A DNA stretch of 10,638 bases from Syntrophorhabdus sp. (GTDB lineage: Bacteria > Desulfobacterota > BSN033 > UBA1163): positions 1 through 10,638 of the forward strand of contig DYHU01000121.1 in the NCBI GenBank assembly GCA_020724025.1. The letters are read 5' to 3'. Below, piece by piece: positions 1 to 6,482 of this stretch. Under the pieces are notes generated by a model. It was given only the letters and a program-made list of their open reading frames with translations, had not been told where the DNA came from and made no database searches. The position numbers and the translations under genes are program-made. Within the stretch, counting starts at the first letter, position 1; every line of letters starts with the position of its first letter.

Positions 1-90
1 GCAGGAATGACTACTATCACTTAATGAATGAAAATGTCATTCCCGTGAAACTTGTCCTCGAAGGCATTAATCGGGGAACGGGAATCCAGA
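1..90. repeat. REP-like palindromic intergenic repeat, plus edge of a possible second copy
   Basis: This is the only non-coding stretch downstream of accA. An 8-base arm at 39-46 (ATTCCCGT) is matched by its exact reverse complement at 78-85 (ACGGGAAT), leaving a 31-base loop. Read on the minus strand the element starts TCTGGATTCCCGT and ends ACGGGAATGAC, the layout of the dispersed palindromic (REP-type) repeats common between genes in many bacteria. A second inverted pair, GGAATGAC at 4-11 and GTCATTCC at 36-43, suggests that positions 1-11 are the end of another copy in the opposite orientation, cut by the window edge. The arms are seen directly. The assignment to a repeat family is inference and needs other genomic copies. 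The hairpin might also mark the end of the dnaE-accA transcript, although no clear T-run follows it. Confidence 0.45.
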
Positions 91-136
91 AGGGTTTATC
101 TTTAAAAATAGTATTAAGAATCGCTCAATTTAATGT

Positions 137-1108
137 CTACTTTCCACCTTCTTCAATAAAGGTCCCCATCTTTCTAAATTTCTCATATCGATTCATTAAG
201 AGGGAATCCATTCCCATCTTCTCCAATTCCATCAGGTGGCTTTCCAATGCCCCTTTTAAACGGTTTGCCATCCTCCCGGGGTCCCGATGGGCCCCGCCCA
301 GAGGTTCATCAATCACCTCGTCGATGACCCCAAATCGAAAGAGATCAGGGGCGGTCAATTTAAGGGAATCCGCTGCCATGGCTTTGCCTTTCTCGCCGTC
401 TTTCCAGAGGATGGCCGCACATCCCTCCGGAGAGATGACGGAATAGATCGAATACTCCAGCATTAATATTCGGTCCCCCACTCCGATGGCAAGAGCGCCT
501 CCGCTCCCCCCTTCTCCGATGACGATGGTGAGGATCGGTGTCCGAAGCATCGCCATCATTTTGAGATTCCGGGCAATGGCTTCCGCCTGTCCCCTCTCCT
601 CGGCCCCGACTCCCGGAAAAGCGCCGGGTGTGTCGATCATGGTGATGATCGGTTTTTGAAACACCTCCGCCATTCTCATCAGCCTCAATGCCTTCCGGTA
701 TCCCTCCGGATGAGGCATTCCGAAGTTTCGGTGTGCCATCTCCTTCACGTCGGCCCCCTTCTGGTGAGCCACCACGATGACCGGCCTTTCATTAAGCCTG
801 GCCACTCCTCCGATGATGGCCGGGTCATCCCCGTAATTTCGGTCTCCGTGCAGTTCAATAAAATCTTTAAAGATTGATTGAATATAATAGGATGCCTTGG
901 GCCGGTCGATATGCCGGGCCAACTGCGTAACCTGCCAGCCCGTCAGGCTCGAAAAAATCTCTTTCCGCAACCGATGAAGCTTCTCTTCCAGGTTCTTGAT
1001 CTGTTCGTCGAAATGGAGATGACTCCCTTTGGAAAATCTCTTTAAATGTTCGATCTCGCTTTCCAGTTCGACGAGTGGTTTCTCAAAATCGAGATAATGT
1101 TTGACCAT
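137..1108 (-). CDS. accA: Acetyl-CoA carboxylase carboxyltransferase subunit alpha
   Basis: AccA pairs with AccD to form the carboxyltransferase half of acetyl-CoA carboxylase. It moves the carboxyl group from biotin on AccB to acetyl-CoA, making malonyl-CoA for fatty acid synthesis in the cytoplasm. The product is 323 aa, close to the 319 aa of E. coli. The N-terminal coiled-coil-like region begins MVKHYLDFEKPLVELE, the usual AccA opening. The crotonase-fold core carries DTPGAFPG (159-166), GAEERGQAEAIA (168-179), the glycine-rich GEGGSGGAL (198-206) and YSVISPEGCAAILWK (222-236). All family hallmarks are present and the frame is intact. The ATG lies three bases after the dnaE stop. Its only candidate ribosome site is a weak GGGGT at 1115-1119 inside the last dnaE codons, so translation is probably coupled to dnaE. 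No accD, accB or accC is visible here. Confidence 0.97.
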   Translation of the reverse strand: MVKHYLDFEKPLVELESEIEHLKRFSKGSHLHFDEQIKNLEEKLHRLRKEIFSSLTGWQVTQLARHIDRPKASYYIQSIFKDFIELHGDRNYGDDPAIIGGVARLNERPVIVVAHQKGADVKEMAHRNFGMPHPEGYRKALRLMRMAEVFQKPIITMIDTPGAFPGVGAEERGQAEAIARNLKMMAMLRTPILTIVIGEGGSGGALAIGVGDRILMLEYSIYSVISPEGCAAILWKDGEKGKAMAADSLKLTAPDLFRFGVIDEVIDEPLGGAHRDPGRMANRLKGALESHLMELEKMGMDSLLMNRYEKFRKMGTFIEEGGK

Positions 1109-1111
1109 CTT

Positions 1112-4100
1112 CTAACCCCATTCGAAAGAGAGGTGTGGAGAGGAGAATAGCGTTTTGATTCGAGACTGAAAAACCGGAGAGGGATCGACCCGGTACTCAT
1201 CGGAGAAGGCGATCACGGTCTCCTGTTTTTCTCCATTGGTGATATGGAGGAATATCCGGCAGGATCCCTTATGGGCAAGGATCGTCTCCTTCAATTCGGC
1301 GAGACCCGTCCGCGTTAAAGAGGAGTGAGGGATCTTTAAATGAAAGGACTGGAGAGGAGAGGAGGTCAATCCAGCAAGGGATCCCACCTCCGTCGCTTTG
1401 ATCTTGATACGGTCCTCGGAGAGGTCGAGACTCCCCCGGACCAGGAGAGGATCTCCACCCCGGAGGCAATGGGAAGCACTCTTAAATACTTCCGGGAAAA
1501 GAATGACCTCTACAAATCCCTTCATGTCCTCAAGGTTTAAAAAGGCCATCCGGTCCCCTTTTTTGGTGACGATCTCCTTCAGACTGCTGACCAGGCCACA
1601 GATCTTCACCTCCTGGCCATTCTGCAACCGGAGCAGGGTGGAGGTATCTTCATCCGACCATCTTTTGATCTCCTCCTGATAAGCCGACAGGGGGTGTCTG
1701 GAGATGTAAAATCCGATCGTCTCTTTTTCAAAAAGGATCAACTGGCTTTCCGGAAACTCCTCGATTCCAGGATAGGACTCCTCTTTCTCTCCCGGAGATG
1801 CTTCCCACATGCTCATCTGGGTCGCATCCCTCTTCCGCTGGGCCCCCTGCGATCGCTCCAGGGTCTCCTCCAGAACAGCCAGCATCTGGGAGCGATGGGC
1901 CCTTGAGAAATCGAAGGCGCCGCATTTGATCAGACTTTCGATCACCCGGCGATTCACCTTTCTCAGATCGACCCTCCGACAGAAATCGTAAAGGGACAGA
2001 AATCTTCCCTTCTCCTCCTTCTCTTTGAGGATGGCCTCAATGGCGGCATCCCCCACATTCTTGACCGCAGCCAGTCCGAACCGAATCTGATTTCCCACCA
2101 CGGTAAAATCCCTGTGACTCTCATTGATGTCCGGAGGCAGGATGGGAATCGACATCTCGCGACACTCTGCAATATACCTCACCATCTTATCGGCGTTCTG
2201 GACCTCGCTCGTCAGCAGGGCGGCCATGAATTCGATCGGATAGCGGGTCTTCAAATAGGCGGTCTGGTAGGCGATGAGAGCATAGGCCGCGCTGTGTGAT
2301 TTATTGAAGCCGTACCGGCCAAAGGTCTCCATCTGCTCAAAGATCTTCTCGGCCTTCTTGGGAGAGATCCGGTTCTTTTTCGATCCCTCCAAAAACCTCT
2401 CCTTCTGCTTCTCCATCTCTGCGGGGTCCTTCTTGGCCATGGCCCTCCGCAAGTTATCCGCATCTTCGAGCGTAAAACTGGCAAGGCTGCTCGCAATGCG
2501 CATCACCTGTTCCTGATAGACGATGACCCCATAGGTGTCGCTCAGAATCCCTTCGAGAGCCGGGACTTCATAGGAGATGGCCACCTTCCCATGCTTTCGT
2601 TTGACAAACTCCTCCACCATCCCGCTGTCGAGAGGGCCTGGCCGGTAGAGGGCGACCAGGGCGATGATGTCTTTAAAGCTCTCAGGTTTGAGTTTGGTCA
2701 ATAAATCTCTCATCCCGGAACTCTCCAGCTGGAAGATGCCGAGATTGGATCCGGCCCCAAGTGATGCAAACACCTCGGGGTCATTGAGAGGAATCTCTGA
2801 GAGTTCAACCTTAATTCCCCGGTTCATCTCAATGAGCTCAATGGCATGATTCATCATCGTCAGGGTCTTGAGCCCCAAAAAATCGAATTTGACCAATCCG
2901 ATGGCCTCCACCTCTTTCATCGCATACTGTGTGACGACCTCACCGTCCTGCCCGCGGTAGAGGGGAAGGTAATCCATCAAAGGCCGGTTCGAGATGACGA
3001 CTCCTGCCGCATGGGTGGAGGCATGACGGGTTAGCCCTTCGAGTGATCTGGCAATCTTAAAAAGGGAGGCGATCTTCGAATCTTTCTGGATCATCTCCTT
3101 CAATTGAACCTCTTTTTCCAGAGCCTCCGCAAGACTGATATTTAGGGCGCCGGGGATGAGTTTTGCAATCCGGTCCACTTCGGCATAGGGAATTTCCATC
3201 ACCCGGCCCACATCCCGTAGCACTGCCCTTGCCTGCATCTTGCCGAAGGTGATGATCTGGGCGACATTCTCCTTTCCGTACTTATCCATCACATACTGGA
3301 TCACCTCATCCCTTCCCTCCATACAGAAATCGACATCCACATCCGGCATACTGCTCTTTCGACCCGGATTCAAAAACCTTTCGAAGATGAGGTCATATTC
3401 GATGGGGTCCAGATCCGTGATGTTGAGCGCATAGGCGACCAGGCTTCCGGCCACTGAACCTCTCCCCGGCCCAACCGGAATTCCTTTCTTTTTGGCATAA
3501 TGGATGAAATCGGCCACAATTAAAAAATATCCAGGATATCCCATGGACTTGATGATCTTCAATTCCTCTTCGAGACGACTACGGTATCGCAAGGCCCGTT
3601 CCGGGAAATCCTTTTCATTCCGATAGGGCCAAAGTCTTTTTTCGAGCCCTTCCCGTGCAAGCCTTTCGAGATGGCTGTCCAGCGACTCCCCGGAAGGGAC
3701 GGTGATTCGCGGAATATGCTTCTCGTCAAACTTCAACTCCAGGTTACATTCCTCTGCGATCTCCATCGTGTGGACAATGGCCTCCGGAGCGTCTCTGAAA
3801 AGGTCCATCATCTCCTGAGGGGATCTGAAATAGAATTCATCCGAAGAAAATCTCATGCGGTCGCTATCGTTGAGGGTCTTGCCGGTCTGGATGCAGAGCA
3901 GAATCTCATGGGCCCGGGCATCTTCACGGTGGAGATAATGACAATCATTGGTCGCCACCACAGGGAGGAAAAGCTCACGGCCGATCTCGAGGAGCCGTTC
4001 ATTGACCAGGCCCTGGTTCTCAACGCCATTCTTCTGGAGTTCAATGAAAAACCGACGATCCTCGAAGATTCTTCGATATTCCTCTGCGACCTGGAGGGCT

Positions 4101-4576
4101 TTTTTCATCTCTCCCCGACCGGCCAGGATGGCAATCTCTCCTTTAAGGCATCCGCTGAGGCAGATCAACCCCTCGTGATATTTGCTCAGAAGTTCCTTAT
4201 CAACCCTCGGCTTATAGTAAAATCCCTCGAGATGGGCAAGACTGATCAGTTTGATGAGGTTGAAATAGCCTGTCCGATTTTTAACCAGAAGGGTTAGATG
4301 AAAGGCTCCCTCTCCCCTCTCCGCCGCCGTCGTCTTCTTCTCGAACCGGCTTCCGGGAGCCACATAAAGCTCACATCCCACGATGGGTTTGATCCCGTGT
4401 TTGATAGCCGTCTGGTAAAATTCGATGGCTCCGAACATATTCCCATGATCGGTCAGCGCCACGGTATCCATCCGGTGCTTCCTCGCTAAATCAAAGACCT
4501 CATCAAACCGGATGGCGCCGTCCAGCAGGCTGTACTGGCTATGAAGATGGAGATGGACAAACTCGGTGTGCGGCAT
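1112..4576 (-). CDS. dnaE: DNA polymerase III subunit alpha (DnaE1 type)
   Basis: This is the catalytic subunit of the replicative polymerase, 1154 aa and full length for the family. Domain order: PHP (about 1-280), palm/fingers (about 330-760), helix-hairpin-helix region (about 830-890), then an OB-fold (about 975-1070). The catalytic aspartates fit D412 and D414 in PDVDVDF and D565 in VKFDFLGL. GPGRGSVAGS (369-378) and FGRYGFNKSHSAAYA (752-766) are also family signatures. The nine PHP metal-ligand positions all look filled: H10, H12, D19, H44, E69, H115, C143, D211, H213. A likely beta-clamp motif QMSMW is at 920-924. The start is fixed by MPHTEFVHLHLHS; no upstream in-frame start codon was found in the 44 bases read. 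No Shine-Dalgarno sequence precedes this ATG: the 14 bases before it are pyrimidine-rich and abut an 8-mer repeat array. Confidence 0.98.
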   Translation of the reverse strand: MPHTEFVHLHLHSQYSLLDGAIRFDEVFDLARKHRMDTVALTDHGNMFGAIEFYQTAIKHGIKPIVGCELYVAPGSRFEKKTTAAERGEGAFHLTLLVKNRTGYFNLIKLISLAHLEGFYYKPRVDKELLSKYHEGLICLSGCLKGEIAILAGRGEMKKALQVAEEYRRIFEDRRFFIELQKNGVENQGLVNERLLEIGRELFLPVVATNDCHYLHREDARAHEILLCIQTGKTLNDSDRMRFSSDEFYFRSPQEMMDLFRDAPEAIVHTMEIAEECNLELKFDEKHIPRITVPSGESLDSHLERLAREGLEKRLWPYRNEKDFPERALRYRSRLEEELKIIKSMGYPGYFLIVADFIHYAKKKGIPVGPGRGSVAGSLVAYALNITDLDPIEYDLIFERFLNPGRKSSMPDVDVDFCMEGRDEVIQYVMDKYGKENVAQIITFGKMQARAVLRDVGRVMEIPYAEVDRIAKLIPGALNISLAEALEKEVQLKEMIQKDSKIASLFKIARSLEGLTRHASTHAAGVVISNRPLMDYLPLYRGQDGEVVTQYAMKEVEAIGLVKFDFLGLKTLTMMNHAIELIEMNRGIKVELSEIPLNDPEVFASLGAGSNLGIFQLESSGMRDLLTKLKPESFKDIIALVALYRPGPLDSGMVEEFVKRKHGKVAISYEVPALEGILSDTYGVIVYQEQVMRIASSLASFTLEDADNLRRAMAKKDPAEMEKQKERFLEGSKKNRISPKKAEKIFEQMETFGRYGFNKSHSAAYALIAYQTAYLKTRYPIEFMAALLTSEVQNADKMVRYIAECREMSIPILPPDINESHRDFTVVGNQIRFGLAAVKNVGDAAIEAILKEKEEKGRFLSLYDFCRRVDLRKVNRRVIESLIKCGAFDFSRAHRSQMLAVLEETLERSQGAQRKRDATQMSMWEASPGEKEESYPGIEEFPESQLILFEKETIGFYISRHPLSAYQEEIKRWSDEDTSTLLRLQNGQEVKICGLVSSLKEIVTKKGDRMAFLNLEDMKGFVEVILFPEVFKSASHCLRGGDPLLVRGSLDLSEDRIKIKATEVGSLAGLTSSPLQSFHLKIPHSSLTRTGLAELKETILAHKGSCRIFLHITNGEKQETVIAFSDEYRVDPSPVFQSRIKTLFSSPHLSFEWG

Positions 4577-4590
4577 AGGGATTAACCGAC

Positions 4591-4625
4591 GGAATAATGG
4601 AATGATGGAATAATGGAATAATGGG
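4591..4625 (+). repeat. Four-unit 8-bp tandem array next to the dnaE start
   Basis: Consecutive units are GGAATAAT (4591-4598), GGAATGAT (4599-4606), GGAATAAT (4607-4614) and GGAATAAT (4615-4622), followed by GGG. GG runs recur every 8 bases. In the dnaE mRNA this reads as AUUAUUCC-type pyrimidine-rich units ending 14 bases before the AUG, in the leader just upstream of the start codon. It might be a protein-binding array, one half of a long-range stem, or a weak two-tetrad G-quadruplex on the plus strand; none of these is shown. Confidence 0.85.
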
Positions 4626-4629
4626 TTGA

Positions 4630-4646
4630 GGAGGCATGACGCCTCC
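4630..4646. other. Short GC-rich hairpin in the dnaE leader
   Basis: GGAGGC (4630-4635) and GCCTCC (4641-4646) form a perfect 6-bp stem with a 5-base loop. On the minus strand it lies about 54 bases upstream of the dnaE ATG. It could be a rho-independent terminator lacking a T-run or an mRNA leader structure. The following bases (TCAACCC on the minus strand) argue against a classical terminator. The stem also contains a GGAGG-like string on either strand, so resemblance to a ribosome site here is probably incidental. Confidence 0.5.
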
Positions 4647-4689
4647 CTTGGAATAAATTCGATTTGATTATTTCTCTATCCATATTTTG

Positions 4690-4716
4690 CCCACTACTCC
4701 AATATCCCATTACTCC
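4690..4716 (-). repeat. Degenerate internal 8-bp array (three units)
   Basis: Read on the minus strand the units are GGAGTAAT, GGGATATT and GGAGTAGT, then GGG. They keep the same 8-base period and the same GGG cap as the two outer arrays but have diverged in sequence. Their orientation matches the array beside guaA, so the gap holds two arrays on the minus strand and one on the plus strand. Confidence 0.6.
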
Positions 4717-4752
4717 TGATAATGGCTTGACTCCAAAGTATTATTGCACACG

Positions 4753-4803
4753 ATAAATCGTAGCCGCTCCGACGTTCGCCGGAGGGAAATAGGCACGATT
4801 CAT
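4753..4803. other. Nested imperfect hairpin between guaA and dnaE
   Basis: An outer stem joins 4753-4765 with 4792-4803: six contiguous pairs (AATCGT with ACGATT), a one-base bulge at 4762, three GC pairs (GCC with GGC), and two AT pairs beyond a single mismatch. Inside it CTCCG (4767-4771) pairs with CGGAG (4780-4784) around an 8-base loop. No T-run follows on the minus strand, so a classical terminator is unlikely. It might act in guaA 3'-end processing, as a small RNA, or as the folded core of the repeat element. No known riboswitch class is recognised. Confidence 0.45.
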
Positions 4804-4824
4804 TATTCCTTTTTTCTTTTTTTT

Positions 4825-4851
4825 CCCAATATTCCAATATTCCATTATTCC
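4825..4851 (-). repeat. Three-unit 8-bp array just after the guaA stop
   Basis: On the minus strand the units are GGAATAAT, GGAATATT and GGAATATT, then GGG and a run of A. This is the inverted counterpart of the array at 4591-4625. It begins 13 bases after the guaA stop codon. A further isolated ATTATTCC unit sits at 4802-4809. Confidence 0.8.
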
Positions 4852-4864
4852 AGTTCTTTTTAGT

Positions 4865-6424
4865 TTACTCCCACTCAATCGTGCTGGGCGGTTTGGAACT
4901 GATATCATACACCACTCGATTTACTTTCTTCACCTCATTGATGATCCGGTTGGCCATCTGTTCCAGGATGCGATAGGGCAGCCTCACCCAATCTGCGGTC
5001 ATGCCATCCTGGCTTTCCACGATCCGCAAGGCGACCACATTCTCATAGGTCCGGAAATCACCCATGACGCCCACGGTCTTGACGGGGAGCAGAACCGCAA
5101 AGCATTGCCAGACCCGGTCCAGTAGATCGTTCTTCCTCATCTCTTCCATGACGATCTCATCCGCATCCCTCAAAATCTCCAGTCTTTCCTTATTGACCTC
5201 TCCGATGATTCGGATGGCAAGTCCCGGCCCTGGAAAGGGCTGGCGGTGGATCACCTCTGAGGGAAGACCCAGCTCCCTGCCCAGCTCTCTCACCTCATCC
5301 TTAAACAATTCTCGCAAGGGTTCCACCAGTCTCAATTTCATCTTCTCCGGTAATCCCCCCACATTATGGTGGCTTTTGATCGTGGCGGAGGGTCCTTTCC
5401 ATGAGATGCTTTCAATCACATCGGGATAGAGGGTTCCCTGAGCCAGATATTTCACTCCGCCGATCTTCCTCGCCTCTTTTTCGAAAACACCAATAAACTC
5501 CCTCCCGATCTTCTTCCTCTTCTCTTCCGGGTCGGTCACCCCCTTCAACCGTTTCAGAAAATGTTCTTCGGCGTCCACATAGATGAGAGGAATATTAAAA
5601 TGGTGGTTGAAGAGGTCGACGACCTGCGAAGCCTCATTTCGCCTCAACAGTCCATTATTCACAAAGATGCATTTTAAGCGATCGCCGATCACCCGATGGA
5701 GGAGAAGAGCGACCACCGTGGAATCGACCCCTCCGCTCAGGCCGCAGATCACCTTTCCCGAACCGATCCTTTTTTTCAGCTCACCCGTCGTCTCCTCCAT
5801 AAAAGACCGCATGTCCCAGAGATGTTGACAGTCGCAAATATGGAAGAGAAAATTCCGGATGAGGTCGATCCCTTTCCGGGTATGGACCACCTCCGGATGA
5901 AACTGAAGCCCGTAAATCCTTCTCCGGCGATCTTCGACGGCGGCAAAGGGGGTATTGCTGGAATGGGCGACCGTATGGAACCCCTGAGGCAACCGCCGGA
6001 TCTGGTCTCCATGGCTCATCCATACCTGAAGCGAACTTCCTTTTTCCCCGATCCCTTTAAATAGTCTTCCGCCGCGGTCGATGATCAACCTAACTTTTCC
6101 GTATTCTCTCTTCTCCGAATGGGCGACCTCCCCTCCTAACAGGTTGCCGATCAATTGCATTCCATAACAGATCCCCAAAATGGGAATCCCCATGTGCAGG
6201 AGTCGGGGATCGCAACAAGGGGCTCCTGATTCATAAACGCTGGAAGGTCCTCCCGAGAGGATGATCCCCTTCGGTGAGAGTCCATTGATCCTCTCCAGAG
6301 GAAAGTCGTAGGGTTGAATCTCGCTATAGATCCGGCATTCCCTCACGCGACGGGCGATCAACTGGGTATATTGGGAGCCAAAATCGAGTATGAGTACCTT
6401 ATCGAAGATTGAAGATCTATCCAT
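4865..6424 (-). CDS. guaA: GMP synthase (glutamine-hydrolysing)
   Basis: GuaA converts XMP, glutamine and ATP into GMP, the last step of guanine nucleotide synthesis in the cytoplasm. The product is 519 aa (E. coli 525). The N-terminal class I glutamine amidotransferase has the nucleophile C86 in GICYGMQ and the partners H176 and E178 in FHPEV. The ATP pyrophosphatase domain starts near residue 210 with the P-loop SGGVDSTV (230-237). The C-terminal dimerisation domain ends in the conserved [22 protein letters not shown] (394-406) is a further family signature. The ATG at 6424 is preceded by AAGGA (6430-6434) at 5 bases. guaA is separated from guaB by two membrane-protein genes, while IMP dehydrogenase and GMP synthase genes are often adjacent. 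Expression is probably shared across the unit, as the 58-base gap upstream shows no terminator. Confidence 0.98.
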   Translation of the reverse strand: MDRSSIFDKVLILDFGSQYTQLIARRVRECRIYSEIQPYDFPLERINGLSPKGIILSGGPSSVYESGAPCCDPRLLHMGIPILGICYGMQLIGNLLGGEVAHSEKREYGKVRLIIDRGGRLFKGIGEKGSSLQVWMSHGDQIRRLPQGFHTVAHSSNTPFAAVEDRRRRIYGLQFHPEVVHTRKGIDLIRNFLFHICDCQHLWDMRSFMEETTGELKKRIGSGKVICGLSGGVDSTVVALLLHRVIGDRLKCIFVNNGLLRRNEASQVVDLFNHHFNIPLIYVDAEEHFLKRLKGVTDPEEKRKKIGREFIGVFEKEARKIGGVKYLAQGTLYPDVIESISWKGPSATIKSHHNVGGLPEKMKLRLVEPLRELFKDEVRELGRELGLPSEVIHRQPFPGPGLAIRIIGEVNKERLEILRDADEIVMEEMRKNDLLDRVWQCFAVLLPVKTVGVMGDFRTYENVVALRIVESQDGMTADWVRLPYRILEQMANRIINEVKKVNRVVYDISSKPPSTIEWE

Positions 6425-6482
6425 TCTTTTCCTTCGGGATCATGGGATGAGAGAGGAATGTGATAAACGGAAATGGCTTGCT

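Larger units (their letters stand above)
4591..4851. repeat. Intergenic element bounded by inverted arrays of an 8-base repeat
   Basis: This fills nearly all of the 288-base gap between guaA and dnaE. One end (4591-4622) is four GGAATAAT-type units on the plus strand followed by GGG. The other end (4825-4851) is the mirror: three such units plus GGG read on the minus strand. A degenerate array of three units with the same cap (4690-4716, minus strand) sits between them, as do a 6-bp hairpin (4630-4646) and a nested imperfect hairpin (4753-4803). The layout resembles a small non-autonomous element or a structured intergenic repeat. It carries no ORF of note and no recognisable transposase end. 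In RNA the two outer arrays could pair, with about one mismatch per unit. I see no confident promoter for dnaE inside it. Repeat units are read directly; the idea of a mobile or regulatory element is inference. Confidence 0.55.

Noticed and set aside
24..446. Open frame of 140 codons on the plus strand over the 3' end of accA
   Set aside because: It lies antisense to clearly conserved AccA codons, has no recognisable motif, and its start region is inside the REP-like repeat.
1849..1856. GCGATCGC palindrome inside dnaE, as in cyanobacterial HIP1
   Set aside because: A single occurrence was noticed within coding sequence; HIP1 is significant only when highly over-represented.
3671..4297. Open frame of 208 codons on the plus strand opposite the dnaE PHP region
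   Set aside because: It is the reverse image of conserved DnaE sequence, with no domain signature of its own and no plausible operon partner on the plus strand.
4630..4646. Classical rho-independent terminator after guaA
   Set aside because: A 6-bp GC-rich stem is present but no T-run follows it on the minus strand, so it is listed only as a hairpin.
4591..4851. Possible CRISPR array
   Set aside because: The repeat unit is 8 bases with no spacers, and the arrays face in opposite directions; this does not fit CRISPR.
4577..4864. Sigma-70 promoter for dnaE
   Set aside because: AT-rich strings resembling a -10 box occur, but none has a convincing -35 box at the right distance; no promoter is called.
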